From DATJIG01 sp050260515 (GTDB lineage Bacteria > Pseudomonadota > Alphaproteobacteria > SMXQ01), in NCBI GenBank assembly GCA_050260515.1, contig JBLNCI010000015.1, positions 1 through 64,000 of the forward strand: a stretch of 64,000 nt of DNA. The letters run 5' to 3'. The translations under genes and the position numbers were made by a program. Below are positions 10,089 through 18,096 of the stretch, piece by piece; the stretch's first letter is position 1, and each line of letters starts with the position of its first letter. The notes below the pieces were generated by a model, which ran no database searches, was not told where the DNA came from, and saw only the letters and a program-made list of their open reading frames with translations.

Positions 10089-10898
10089 ATGCCGTACGTG
10101 CTGCGCGACGACGTCCGCATCCACTATCGCGTCGCCGGACCAGACAAGGGCGAGGCGCCGCCGATGGTGCTGATCCACGCCAACCCGTTCGATCACACGC
10201 TGTGGCTGTACCAGATCGCGCGGTTCTCGACCTGGTTCCGCGTCATCGCCGTCGACATCCGCGGCTACGGCCGCACCGACAAGGTCGAGGACGCCTACAC
10301 GCTCGAGGACATGTGCGACGACGTGATGGCGGTGGTCGACCACGAGGAGGCCGACGGCGCCGTGCTGATGGGTGCCTCCGTCGGCTCGAAGATGGCGCTG
10401 ATGCTGGCGCTCGACCACCCGGACGCGTTCTCGGCCGTCGTGCTGGTCGGGGGCTCGGCCGGCAAGCAGCCCTCGCACTTCGACCGCCGCATCAAGGGCT
10501 ACCGCACCCGCGGCCCCGAGCTCTACCACCGTGAGCACCTGGAAAGCCTCGTGGCGCCAGAGTTTCCGAAGAGCCGGCTCGGCGACTACCTCCTACGCAT
10601 CCAGACCGAGAAGGACGAGGCGCTGTCGGGCAGCGCCATCGCGCGGGTGTTCGAGGCGCTGGCCGCGGCCGGCGTCGACGACCGGCTCACGGCGATGAAG
10701 CCGCCGGTGCTGGTCGTCAACGGCGAGCACGACACCGCGCTGCCGCGCGGCCGTGAGACGGCGGCAGCGATTGCCGGCGCCCGCCACGTGGTGCTCGAGG
10801 GCGCGGGACACGCCTGCAACATCGAGGTCCCGCAGGCGTTCGACGACGCGGTGATCGCGTTCCTGCGCGACAAAGGGCTGATGCCGGACATCAGATAG
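10089..10898 (+). CDS. alpha/beta hydrolase (copy 2 of a tandem pair)
   Basis: A 269-residue paralogue of the preceding hydrolase, sharing long identical stretches such as PPMVLIHANPFDH and FSTWFRVIAVDIRGYGR. The nucleophile elbow is GASVGS, the likely acid is Asp in NGEHDTALP and the base His in GAGHACNIEVP, so the triad looks intact. It is cytoplasmic by lack of a signal peptide. Both copies keep full active sites, which argues for divergence in substrate or regulation instead of decay. Confidence 0.88.
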   Translation: MPYVLRDDVRIHYRVAGPDKGEAPPMVLIHANPFDHTLWLYQIARFSTWFRVIAVDIRGYGRTDKVEDAYTLEDMCDDVMAVVDHEEADGAVLMGASVGSKMALMLALDHPDAFSAVVLVGGSAGKQPSHFDRRIKGYRTRGPELYHREHLESLVAPEFPKSRLGDYLLRIQTEKDEALSGSAIARVFEALAAAGVDDRLTAMKPPVLVVNGEHDTALPRGRETAAAIAGARHVVLEGAGHACNIEVPQAFDDAVIAFLRDKGLMPDIR

Positions 10899-10951
10899 CT
10901 GGCGCGCATCATGGCGCCCGACCAACCCGACGAGGCGTGGCGCGAAATTGC

Positions 10952-11374
10952 TTACTCGCACTCCACCGTCTTGCCGACGAGCGCCCGCTCGACGCAGTCG
11001 AGCGCCTTGTCGACCGCCGCATCGTGACCGTACTTCTCCCGCATGCTGACGAAATCGATGAAGCCGGCGCCGCCGAGCACCTCGCACGCGAGCTTGGTGA
11101 CACGCAGCGCGGCCGGCGGCAACGGCGTTTCCACGCCCCGGAAGCAGACGAAGGTCTTCGGGATGTGCCGGACGGCGCTGAAGAACTCGACCATCCGGCT
11201 TTCGTCGAAGTGGACGCCGCAGATCACCAGATCGGTGTCGTCGCCGACCCGATTGCACGCGGCGTGGTAGTCGACGACCGCCTCGACGTCGTAGCGAGGG
11301 CACAGTATCTCCCGGTGCAGGGGGATGACTTCAGGAACATCGGCGACGAGAATCTTGGCACGGCGATCGGGCAT
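10952..11374 (-). CDS. pseudo-receiver domain protein (degenerate CheY-like)
   Basis: A 140-residue protein beginning MPDRRAKILVADVPEV. The pattern resembles a stand-alone CheY-like receiver: a first strand KILVAD, a third strand DLVICGVHFDESRM, and late strand/helix LGGAGFIDFVSM. At the position of the phospho-acceptor Asp (normally in a DLVLLDV-type strand) the residue reads as Gly in DLVICGV. This is an alignment by eye. It probably acts as a phosphorylation-independent binding module. It is convergent with the second hydrolase and about 240 bp beyond the cupin operon terminator. ATG at 11374 is preferred because a GGAG lies 9 bases upstream. Confidence 0.6.
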   Translation of the reverse strand: MPDRRAKILVADVPEVIPLHREILCPRYDVEAVVDYHAACNRVGDDTDLVICGVHFDESRMVEFFSAVRHIPKTFVCFRGVETPLPPAALRVTKLACEVLGGAGFIDFVSMREKYGHDAAVDKALDCVERALVGKTVECE

Positions 11375-11563
11375 GCAGCGGCTCCGCAATGACGGCAATG
11401 TGCGTGCGCACCGTTGCATGCGCCCGCGCCCGGCGCACGTGCGAAGCGACGCCGTGCGCGGCTTGTCATCAACAAGGCACAGGCTTGTCTTGAATAGGCC
11501 GCTCGACCCGGCCGACGGGCGATGCCACGCGTCGCGCTGTCAAGTTGAGGGCAAAAAGGGAAA

Positions 11564-11586
11564 GGGCCGCTCGTTGCGAGCGGCCC
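11564..11586. terminator. bidirectional intrinsic terminator after the cupin gene
   Basis: A perfect 10-bp stem GGGCCGCTCG/CGAGCGGCCC with a TTG loop. On the plus strand it is followed by GTCGCTTTTTC, and on the minus strand by TTTCCCTTTTTG, so it can work both ways. It lies 25 bp past the cupin stop and marks the end of the minus-strand operon that begins near 17069. Confidence 0.8.
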
Positions 11587-11610
11587 CGTCGCTTTTTCGT
11601 GCAGAGACGG

Positions 11611-12126
11611 TCAGGCGCCGAAGAACGCGCCCGGCTTGACCTTCATCGGCACCTGCTTGTTCTCGGCCGAATCGCCCGGCATCGGCTCGCCCTTGATGTT
11701 GAGGCGGCCGCCCGGATCCTGCGCGCCGATGCGGCAGCCGACCCGGAGCAGCACCAGCGGTTCGGGCGAGATCGCCTCGAACCAGTAGTAGGCGCCAGCC
11801 GGCAGCATGATGCCCTCGAGCGGACCGCGATCGCCGATCACGCCGTCCGGCCCGTAGTAGCGGGCGCGGCCCTGCATGACGATGAACGTGTGGTCCTCGT
11901 TGGGATGGGTGTGCAGGCCGTTCTCGCCGCCCGACGCGTAGACCTTCACCGTCGCCCACATGTTGTCGGTGTGGGCCATGGGGTGGTTGGCGCGGCCCTG
12001 GTCGAGCAGCGGCGCCTGGAGCTTGAACAGCGTCGGCTCCTTGCTGCCGGGCTTGCCCTTGCCGAGCTTGTTGCCGCCGGGCCGGGTCTCCTCCGGCACC
12101 ACGGTCGAGCGGATCATGTCGTCCAT
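11611..12126 (-). CDS. cupin domain-containing protein
   Basis: A 171-residue single-cupin protein. Motif 1 is ENGLHTHPNEDHTFIVMQG, giving the metal ligands HxH...E...H, and motif 2 is around LPAGAYYWFEAIS, where the usual His is replaced by Tyr/Trp, so metal binding may be altered. The family covers many small-molecule dioxygenases, isomerases and binding proteins; a specific activity cannot be stated. It lies 89 bp after the small membrane gene and is the last gene before a strong terminator, so it may belong to the TPP decarboxylase operon. Confidence 0.82.
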   Translation of the reverse strand: MDDMIRSTVVPEETRPGGNKLGKGKPGSKEPTLFKLQAPLLDQGRANHPMAHTDNMWATVKVYASGGENGLHTHPNEDHTFIVMQGRARYYGPDGVIGDRGPLEGIMLPAGAYYWFEAISPEPLVLLRVGCRIGAQDPGGRLNIKGEPMPGDSAENKQVPMKVKPGAFFGA

Positions 12127-12215
12127 CGCCTGTCTCCCAAGATTCTGAAACGCGCGCTTTTGATCAGTTTAGACCCGCGCGCCGCACCGGCAAAGTGGCC
12201 GGTCAAGCCGTCAGG

Positions 12216-12335
12216 TCAGCGGCGCCGGTCGCGGATGTAGCCGCGCACGAACAGGAACAGCCCCACCAGCACCACCGCGGCGATGACGATCTTCGCCAGC
12301 AGCGGGATCGGCCCGAAAACGATGATCGGCTGCAT
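12216..12335 (-). CDS. 39-residue single-pass membrane protein
   Basis: A short frame of 39 residues: MQPIIVFGPIPL, one hydrophobic helix (about residues 3-30, KIVIAAVVLVGLFLFV in its second half) and a positively charged tail RGYIRDRRR, suggesting a cytoplasmic C-terminus. It starts 3 bp after the stop of the TPP enzyme beta subunit, so it is probably translationally coupled. No family is recognised. It is below the length most gene finders accept. Coding status rests on position, the clean helix and charged tail. Confidence 0.5.
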   Translation of the reverse strand: MQPIIVFGPIPLLAKIVIAAVVLVGLFLFVRGYIRDRRR

Positions 12336-12338
12336 CGC

Positions 12339-12908
12339 TCAGGCGCCGGCGGCGAGCGCGGCGCGGAAGTCGACGCGGCGCTTCGCGCTGTACATGTCCG
12401 AGTAGTCGCGCGGGCCGAGCGGCCCCTGCTCGATCAGGAGCTCGACGAACACCGGCCCCGGCTCCTTGATGAGCGTGGGCACGCGCGCCTCGAAGTCGGC
12501 GAGTTCGGCGATGCGGTGCGCGCTCGCGATCCCGGCCGAGCGGGCGATGCCGGCGAAGTCGACCGCCTTGTTCGGGATCGGGTGGCCGCCGTTGGCCTCG
12601 TACGTGCCGTTATGGCCCACGAAGTGGACGAAGTTTCTGGGCGCGACGGCGCCGATCGTCACCAGCGTGCCGAGGTTCATCAGCAGACTGCCGTCGCCGT
12701 CGAGCACGATGACACGCTTCTCCGGACGCCCGAGCGCGAGGCCGAGGCCGTGCGACGAGGCGAGGCCCATCGCTCCGAACGAGAAGTAGTTGAGCTTGCG
12801 GTCCGGCGTCAGCGCCAGCCAGTCGGTGCCGGTCGAGTAGGTCGCGACGACGATCTCGTCGGTGACGTGGCGGGCGAGGATCTTCAGGCATTCGAGGCGG
12901 TTCATCAT
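12339..12908 (-). CDS. TPP-dependent decarboxylase, beta (C-terminal TPP-binding) subunit, ComE-like
   Basis: The 189-residue protein is the pyrophosphate-binding half of a thiamine-diphosphate decarboxylase. The TPP/magnesium motif is GDGSLLMNLGTLVTIG...N (GDG-x(~25)-N, with the Asn in FVGHNGTYEANGG). Together with the alpha subunit 7 bp upstream it equals one full-length enzyme split in two, the organisation of sulfopyruvate decarboxylase ComDE. Phosphonopyruvate or another 2-oxo acid is also possible. It follows a Bug-type receptor gene, which suggests an imported carboxylate substrate. Confidence 0.85.
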   Translation of the reverse strand: MMNRLECLKILARHVTDEIVVATYSTGTDWLALTPDRKLNYFSFGAMGLASSHGLGLALGRPEKRVIVLDGDGSLLMNLGTLVTIGAVAPRNFVHFVGHNGTYEANGGHPIPNKAVDFAGIARSAGIASAHRIAELADFEARVPTLIKEPGPVFVELLIEQGPLGPRDYSDMYSAKRRVDFRAALAAGA

Positions 12909-12915
12909 GACGCGC

Positions 12916-13446
12916 TCACGGATGAGCCGGACGGCGGGTGACGAGGAATGCCGTCGGATGCGAGGTTTCGTAGGCCTCGCGGATGGTCGGCGCGATGCGC
13001 GGCACGTCGTCCTCGGTATCGACGGTCTGGTGGGGAATGCCCCACAGGTCGAGGACCGGCTCGACGTTGCGCAGGCCGATGCGCTTCGATTCGCGCGGGC
13101 TCTTCCCCGGCTCGGCGTTCAGCAGCCCGATCATGAAGCAGATCGGCAACTTCTGCTCGACGGCGACGCCGCGGATCGCGTTCTGGGCGTAGAAGAAGCC
13201 GGTGTGCTGGATCAGGATCAGCGCCCGCTTGTTGCCGTACGACAAGCCGGCGGCAATGCCGAGGCACTCGTCCTCCTTGCAGACGCGGATCAGCTTCAGC
13301 GTGGGGTCGTTGGCGATCGGCATCAGCAGGCCCTTGCTGGTGTGAAGGTCGGGCACCGAGAGCACGTACTCGATGCCCGCCTCCTTGATCGCGGCGATGA
13401 TGCTCGCGCCCTTGAGCTGCAGTTGAGTCGCGGCGGCTGCGTCCAA
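12916..13446 (-). CDS. TPP-dependent decarboxylase, alpha (N-terminal PYR) subunit, ComD-like
   Basis: A 176-residue PYR-domain half of a thiamine-diphosphate enzyme. The conserved glutamate that activates the cofactor is in CKEDECLGIAAGLSYG, and the strand IEYVLSVPDLHTSKGL is typical of sulfopyruvate/phosphonopyruvate decarboxylases. It needs the adjacent beta subunit to form the active site. It lies 16 bp after a Bug receptor gene. In known sulfolactate users, ComDE and a tripartite tricarboxylate-type uptake system act in one pathway; that link is an inference here, since xsc and sulfolactate dehydrogenase genes are not seen. Confidence 0.85.
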   Translation of the reverse strand: MDAAAATQLQLKGASIIAAIKEAGIEYVLSVPDLHTSKGLLMPIANDPTLKLIRVCKEDECLGIAAGLSYGNKRALILIQHTGFFYAQNAIRGVAVEQKLPICFMIGLLNAEPGKSPRESKRIGLRNVEPVLDLWGIPHQTVDTEDDVPRIAPTIREAYETSHPTAFLVTRRPAHP

Positions 13447-13462
13447 CGGAATCCTCCCTGCT

Positions 13463-14551
13463 CTACTTGCCGGCCTTCTTGATGTAGTCCTGCATGAACG
13501 AGCGCATCTCCGGCGTGGTGTTGAGCGCCTCGCGGACGTGACGGTTGGTGTCAGGCCCGGCCACGTACTCCGGGACGTAGCCGATCTGCTTCACCGCCTC
13601 GTCGGCGTAGTCCTTGTCGTCGTTGAGCTTGAGCAGAGCCGCGCGCACGGTGTCGATCGCCGCCTGCGGCGCGCGGGGCGCCATCACCAGCAACCGCTGC
13701 AGGCTGGCATTGACGGTCAGGATCGCCCGGTAGGTGTCCCACAGCTTGCCCGACGGCATCGCCCCGTCATGAACCCGCTTGTAGAACTCATGAAAGGGCG
13801 GCAGCGTCATGTCCGCGACCTGCTTCGGGACAGTGAAGTTGCCCGCGTCGTCGACGGTGAGATCGTAATACAGGCCCATTGCCTCGCCCTTGTCGACGAG
13901 CTGCGGCTCGACGACGCTCCGATAGCCGGGCGGCGACTCCGAGAAGTAGTTGATCTCGCCGCGCTGAAACGCGAGCCGCGCGGTGTTGTTGCTTTGGTAG
14001 CCGGTCACGTACTTGTAGTTGGCGCCGAGAATGTCGAGGCCAAGGCGCAGCAGCAAATCCTTGGCGTTGTTGGCCGAGAGCCCACCCGATATCAGCCCCT
14101 GCGCCTTGACGATGTCGGTCGGCTGCTTCAATCCCGGAATGTCGGTTCGCGCGAAGTAGATGCTGGTGCCGGGCTGATACGCGACGAACTCGTAGGTCTT
14201 GAAGTCGACGTGGAACTTCTCGGGCTCGCTCGCCGCGTTCCACGCCGCGCCGGTGAAGTACCCCATCATCGTGCCGTCCTTCGGGCCGATCTCGGCGAGG
14301 TAGTTGTTGCCCACCATGCCGCCGGCGCCGTCGATGTTCTGGACGATGATGGTCGGCGTGCCTTCGAGGTACTTCTGCACGTGACGGGCGAGCAGCCGGC
14401 CTTCGATGTCCGACGGGCCGCCCGCGGCGTAGTTGACGAGGATGGTGAGCCGCTTGTTCTTGTAGAACGGCTCGTCGGCCTTCGCCGACGAAGCCCACAT
14501 CAGGGCCGCCGCGAACGCGCTGAGCAGGACCGGACGCACGCGTGCAATCAT
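13463..14551 (-). CDS. Bug-family periplasmic substrate receptor (TctC-like)
   Basis: A 362-residue secreted receptor. The signal peptide is about residues 1-25, ending ASSAKADEPF. Family signatures are RLTILVNYAAGGPSDIEGRL, the TPTIIVQNIDGAGG segment with GNNYLAEIGPKDGTMMGYF, and a C-terminal closure region. Bug/TctC proteins bind carboxylates for tripartite tricarboxylate (TctABC) uptake, but most are orphans, as here: no tctA or tctB gene lies in the window. It immediately precedes the split TPP decarboxylase genes, so its ligand may be that enzyme's substrate or precursor. Confidence 0.9.
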   Translation of the reverse strand: MIARVRPVLLSAFAAALMWASSAKADEPFYKNKRLTILVNYAAGGPSDIEGRLLARHVQKYLEGTPTIIVQNIDGAGGMVGNNYLAEIGPKDGTMMGYFTGAAWNAASEPEKFHVDFKTYEFVAYQPGTSIYFARTDIPGLKQPTDIVKAQGLISGGLSANNAKDLLLRLGLDILGANYKYVTGYQSNNTARLAFQRGEINYFSESPPGYRSVVEPQLVDKGEAMGLYYDLTVDDAGNFTVPKQVADMTLPPFHEFYKRVHDGAMPSGKLWDTYRAILTVNASLQRLLVMAPRAPQAAIDTVRAALLKLNDDKDYADEAVKQIGYVPEYVAGPDTNRHVREALNTTPEMRSFMQDYIKKAGK

Positions 14552-14581
14552 GGCGACCCTCCGTTCAGATGACCAACCGCT

Positions 14582-15037
14582 TCAATCCAGCTTCACCCGC
14601 AGCACCGAGCCGTGCTGGCCGGTGACACGCACGGCCGTGCCGATCTCGGCATCGGTTCCTTCCGCGATCCACAGCGAGTCGTGCAGCCGCACCTTGCCGC
14701 GGCCGTGACGCAGCGGCTCGACGACGGTCGCGATCTGGCCGACATACACCGACCCCGGCTCCATCACCGGCCCGTGGTCATGGGCGGCGACGCGCCGATA
14801 CCAGCGCCAGCCGAACACCCCGGACACCAGGCTCAACACGGAAAACAGCAGGAGCTGCCCTTCGAGCGACAGCGCGAGGACAAGCACGACGATCGCGACC
14901 GCACACGCCGCGAGACCAATCCACATCAGGAAGATGCCGGGGATCAGGAGCTCGAGGCACAGCAACACGCCGCCGGCGATGGCCCACCACGCGGCGGGGT
15001 GCCAGACTGGGAGCAAGGCCATCACGTTCTGAGCCAC
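14582..15037 (-). CDS. NfeD family membrane protein
   Basis: A 151-residue protein with three or four N-terminal hydrophobic helices (WWAIAGGVLLCLELLIPGIF and following) and a C-terminal soluble OB-fold-like domain (GQIATVVEPLRHGRGKVRL, GTAVRVTGQHGSVLRV), the short NfeD1b type. Such proteins pair with stomatin/SPFH proteins in membrane microdomains and quality control. The start overlaps the SPFH gene by 16 bp, a classic coupled arrangement. Confidence 0.9.
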   Translation of the reverse strand: MAQNVMALLPVWHPAAWWAIAGGVLLCLELLIPGIFLMWIGLAACAVAIVVLVLALSLEGQLLLFSVLSLVSGVFGWRWYRRVAAHDHGPVMEPGSVYVGQIATVVEPLRHGRGKVRLHDSLWIAEGTDAEIGTAVRVTGQHGSVLRVKLD

Positions 15038-15999
15038 GGCCCGGCTCCCCTACCCTCGCCGCCGCCCTTCGGGCCTTTGTCTCCATCGCCGCCGAGGGCG
15101 TCCTTGATGAGGCTTGCGATACCGCCGACCGAGCCCGCGAGCGAGCTCGCCTCGACCGGGAACAGCACCAGCTTGGTGTTGTTGCCGGTACCGATCGAGC
15201 GCAATGCCTCGACGTACTTCTGGGCGACGAAGTAGTTGAGCGACTGCACGGTGCCGGCGGAGACCGCGTCGGAGACGACGCGGGTCGCGGCGGCTTCGGC
15301 CTGGGCCAGGCGCTCGCGGGCCTCGGCGTCCTGCTTCGCCGCCTGAAGGCGACCTTCCGCCGCCAATATCTGGGCCTGCTTCTCGCCTTCGGCGCGGAGA
15401 ATCTCGGCCTGGCGCACGCCCTCGGCCTCGAGGATGCGGGCGCGCTTCTCGCGGTCGGCGTTGAGCTGCTTCGCCATCGAGGCGATCACGTCCTCGGGCG
15501 GACGCACGTCCTTGAGCTCGACGCGGGTGATCTTGGTGCCCCATGGCTGCGTCGCGGCATCGAGCACGCCGAGCAGCCGGGCGTTGATCTCGTCGCGCTT
15601 GGACAGCACCTCGTCGAGGTCCATGGCGCCGATCGCGGTGCGGATGTTGGTGAGAGCCAGCGCGATGACGGCCGAATTGAGATCGGCGACCTGATAGGCG
15701 GCAAGCGCCGGGTCCATGATGAGGTAGAAGACCACGCCGTCGACCGTCACCGTCGCGTTGTCCTTGGTGATGACGTTCTGCGACGGGATCGCGATGACCT
15801 GCTCCTGGACGCTGATCTTGTGCCCGATCAGGTCGATGAACGGGATGATCAGGTTGAGCCCGGGTTTCAGCGTCGTGCGGTACCGGCCGAAGCGCTCGAC
15901 CGTCCAGTTCGACCCCTGCGGCACCATCTTGATCCCGAGCCACAGCACCAGCAGCACGAGGAAGACGACGACCAGCATCACGACGAGCGCGGGATTCAT
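15022..15999 (-). CDS. SPFH/stomatin-like protein (QmcA family)
   Basis: A 325-residue membrane-anchored SPFH protein. One N-terminal helix (LVVMLVVVFLVLLVLWLGIK) is followed by the SPFH domain (VPQGSNWTVERFGRY, LNLIIPFIDLIGHKISVQEQ) and a long Ala/Glu coiled coil (about residues 190-260) with AEGEKQAQILAAEGRLQAAK. A Gly-rich tail ends the protein. It forms oligomers at the inner membrane with its NfeD partner. The ATG at 15999 has GGAG six bases upstream and is preferred over the ATGs at 16011 and 16005. Confidence 0.9.
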   Translation of the reverse strand: MNPALVVMLVVVFLVLLVLWLGIKMVPQGSNWTVERFGRYRTTLKPGLNLIIPFIDLIGHKISVQEQVIAIPSQNVITKDNATVTVDGVVFYLIMDPALAAYQVADLNSAVIALALTNIRTAIGAMDLDEVLSKRDEINARLLGVLDAATQPWGTKITRVELKDVRPPEDVIASMAKQLNADREKRARILEAEGVRQAEILRAEGEKQAQILAAEGRLQAAKQDAEARERLAQAEAAATRVVSDAVSAGTVQSLNYFVAQKYVEALRSIGTGNNTKLVLFPVEASSLAGSVGGIASLIKDALGGDGDKGPKGGGEGRGAGPWLRT

Positions 16000-16028
16000 G
16001 AACATCTCCATGGGTCAGGTGCGGCGTC

Positions 16029-17069
16029 TCACTCGCCGCCGCCCGCCTTCTTAAATTCGGCGATGGCGCGGTCGACCAGCGGCTTCGGCGCGCTGTAGGT
16101 CTTCGAGATCAGCGCCGCGACCTCCTCGCCGGTGTTGACGGTGATGTCGGCATGGAGCCGCTCGGCGTCCGCGAGCAGGTCCTTGTCCTTGGCCATGGCC
16201 AGGAACGCCTTGCGGTAGCTCGCGATGACGTCGGCGGGGACGCCGGGCGGCGCGAGGAACACGCGGCCGTGCTCCTGGCGCGCCAGCAGCAGCGCGACGA
16301 TGCGCTTGTCGTCGTCGTTCTTCACCAGCTCGATGACCGACGGCACGTCCGGCAGCTCGTCGGAGCGGCTGACTCCCACCTGGATGACGATGTTGGCCTT
16401 CTTGTCGCGGATCCAGTCGGGCTTGTTGGCGCGCAGGCTCGAGAGCTCCCAGCCGACGATGCCCTCGACCTCGCCGCGCTCCATCGCGAGCGCCGTGTCG
16501 CCGGTGCCCTTGTAGCCGGCGATCACCTTGAACTTTGTGCCGGCCAGATTGTTGAGGAGATTGGGATAGACCTCGGTCGACGCGTTGCCGCCGCCCGACG
16601 ATCCGACGATGACCTCGCCGGTCAGCAGGTCCTCCATCTTCTTGACCCGCGACGTGTGCCAGAACACGCCGATGTTGACGAGGCGGTTGAGGCTCACGAG
16701 CCAGTTGAATTTCTGCGGGTCGAACTTCGCCTGGGCGTTGCCGAACAGCGGCTCGAACGGCGTGCCGGCCTGGAGGATCGCGATGGCCGAGCCGTCCTTG
16801 GGCGCGACGTTGTACATCGCGTTGGCGAGCACCACGCCGCCCGCCCCGGGCTGGTTCTTGGCGATGAGCGTCGGGTTGCCGGGCAGAAATCGCCCGAGGT
16901 GCCGGGCGGCAAGACGGCCGTAGGTGTCGTAGCCGCCGCCGGTGCCGGAGCCTATGGAGACCGTGACGGTCGAAACCTTGAAGTCGGCGGCGGCATCGCG
17001 CGCCGGCGCCAGCGCTCCCAGGACGAGGGCGGCAAGGCCGAGGCCTCCCGCCGCGACGCGGTGCACCAT
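16029..17069 (-). CDS. Bug-family periplasmic substrate receptor (TctC-like)
   Basis: A 346-residue secreted receptor, signal peptide about residues 1-28 (LGALAPARDAAADF). Signatures: VSIGSGTGGGYDTYGRLAAR, GNPTLIAKNQPGAGG and VAPKDGSAIAILQAG. It resembles the receptors at 53933 and 55102 (same FLPGNPT/PGAGG frame) more than the one at 13463. The ligand is unknown and no tctAB partner is present. It is the first gene of the run that continues 17 bp (to the upstream SPFH ATG) into the SPFH/NfeD pair. The ATG at 17069 gives a normal signal peptide. Confidence 0.9.
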   Translation of the reverse strand: MVHRVAAGGLGLAALVLGALAPARDAAADFKVSTVTVSIGSGTGGGYDTYGRLAARHLGRFLPGNPTLIAKNQPGAGGVVLANAMYNVAPKDGSAIAILQAGTPFEPLFGNAQAKFDPQKFNWLVSLNRLVNIGVFWHTSRVKKMEDLLTGEVIVGSSGGGNASTEVYPNLLNNLAGTKFKVIAGYKGTGDTALAMERGEVEGIVGWELSSLRANKPDWIRDKKANIVIQVGVSRSDELPDVPSVIELVKNDDDKRIVALLLARQEHGRVFLAPPGVPADVIASYRKAFLAMAKDKDLLADAERLHADITVNTGEEVAALISKTYSAPKPLVDRAIAEFKKAGGGE

Positions 17070-17169
17070 CCCAGACCTCCCTGCGCCGGATTGCCTTTCT
17101 CGGCCGCCCCATGGGCCGGGCGGTGTTTCCCGCCTCGTTCCGGTCTTCCGTAAGGCGGACGCTGCGTCG

Positions 17170-17205
17170 TTCGGGGGCGGACGGCGTCCGACGCCCGCCC
17201 CCGAA
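17170..17205 (-). terminator. hairpin after the hydratase/lyase gene
   Basis: An 11-bp perfect stem (TTCGGGGGCGG with CCGCCCCCGAA) plus an inner GCGTC/GACGC stem, starting 8 bp past the stop at 17213. There is no U-tract, so it may be a Rho-assisted or RNA-stabilising end structure and not a classical intrinsic terminator. Confidence 0.55.
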
Positions 17206-17212
17206 GCATAGC

Positions 17213-18076
17213 CTACTTTCGGCCCGACGCCTTGGCGTTCTCGGCCTGGGCCTGCTTGCGATCGTACTCGCCGAGGCCCGGACGGAAGGTCTTGTCGTCG
17301 AGGAACTGCTTCATTCCGTGCTCGCGACCGCGCTCCTTGTCGTTGTACTTGAGCGCGTCCGACTTGGCGTTGAGGTAATCGGCGGCCTCCGGCTCGTTCA
17401 TGAAGCGGACGGCGCGCACGCATTCCTTGGTGTAGCGCATCGCCGCCGGGCTCTTCTTCATGAGCAGCTTGGCGAACTTCACGACCTCGGCCTTGAGCTT
17501 CGCCTTCGGCACCGACTTGTTGACGAATCCGATCTCGACCGCGCGCTTGCCGTTGAACGGCTCGCCGGTGACCGCGTAGTAGATCGCGTTGCGGTAGTTC
17601 ATGAGCTGGGCCACGTTCCACGCGACGATGCCGCCCGGCAGGATGCCCCAGTTGACCTCCGACAGGCCGAAGATCGCGTCGTCCGCGGCGAAGGCGAAGT
17701 CGCAGGCGCTGACCTGGGTGAAGGCGCCGCCGAAGCAATAGCCGTTCACCATCGCAATCGTCGGCTTCGGGAACCGCGAGAGCTGCTGCCACCGCCAGTT
17801 GTTCGACGCGAGCCGGGCCTTGTGGCGCGCGGCGGGATCGTTGGTGGTGCCTCGGAAGTAGAGCTTGATGTCCTGACCGGCGGAGAACGCCTTGCCCGCG
17901 CCGGTGATGACCAGCACCTCAGTCTTCGGATCGATGGCGAGGTCCTCGAGCGCGTCCTGCATGTCCATGTGGAGCTGCGGGCTCATCGCGTTGCGCTGGT
18001 CGGGGCGATTGAAGATCACGAACGTGATCCCGCCCTCGCGCTCGATCTTGATGGTCTCGTATTTCTTGTCGGCCAT
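17213..18076 (-). CDS. enoyl-CoA hydratase/lyase, HCHL (feruloyl-CoA hydratase-lyase) like
   Basis: A 287-residue crotonase-fold enzyme closely resembling p-hydroxycinnamoyl-CoA hydratase/lyase: FVIFNRPDQRNAMSPQLH, GAGKAFSAGQDIKLYFRG, KPTIAMVNGYCFGGAF, the catalytic Glu in IFGLSEVNWGILPGG, and GREHGMKQFLDDKTFRPGL near the C-terminus. HCHL enzymes hydrate and cleave feruloyl- or coumaroyl-CoA to aromatic aldehyde plus acetyl-CoA. In the segment remembered as DYLYAK in HCHL this protein has DYLNAK, so the phenol-binding Tyr may be lost. Its neighbours encode an acyl-CoA dehydrogenase and acyl-CoA synthetase, suggesting saturated or aryl-propionate-type side-chain breakdown. Confidence 0.85.
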   Translation of the reverse strand: MADKKYETIKIEREGGITFVIFNRPDQRNAMSPQLHMDMQDALEDLAIDPKTEVLVITGAGKAFSAGQDIKLYFRGTTNDPAARHKARLASNNWRWQQLSRFPKPTIAMVNGYCFGGAFTQVSACDFAFAADDAIFGLSEVNWGILPGGIVAWNVAQLMNYRNAIYYAVTGEPFNGKRAVEIGFVNKSVPKAKLKAEVVKFAKLLMKKSPAAMRYTKECVRAVRFMNEPEAADYLNAKSDALKYNDKERGREHGMKQFLDDKTFRPGLGEYDRKQAQAENAKASGRK

Positions 18077-18096
18077 GGTTTTTCTCCCCTGTGGAA

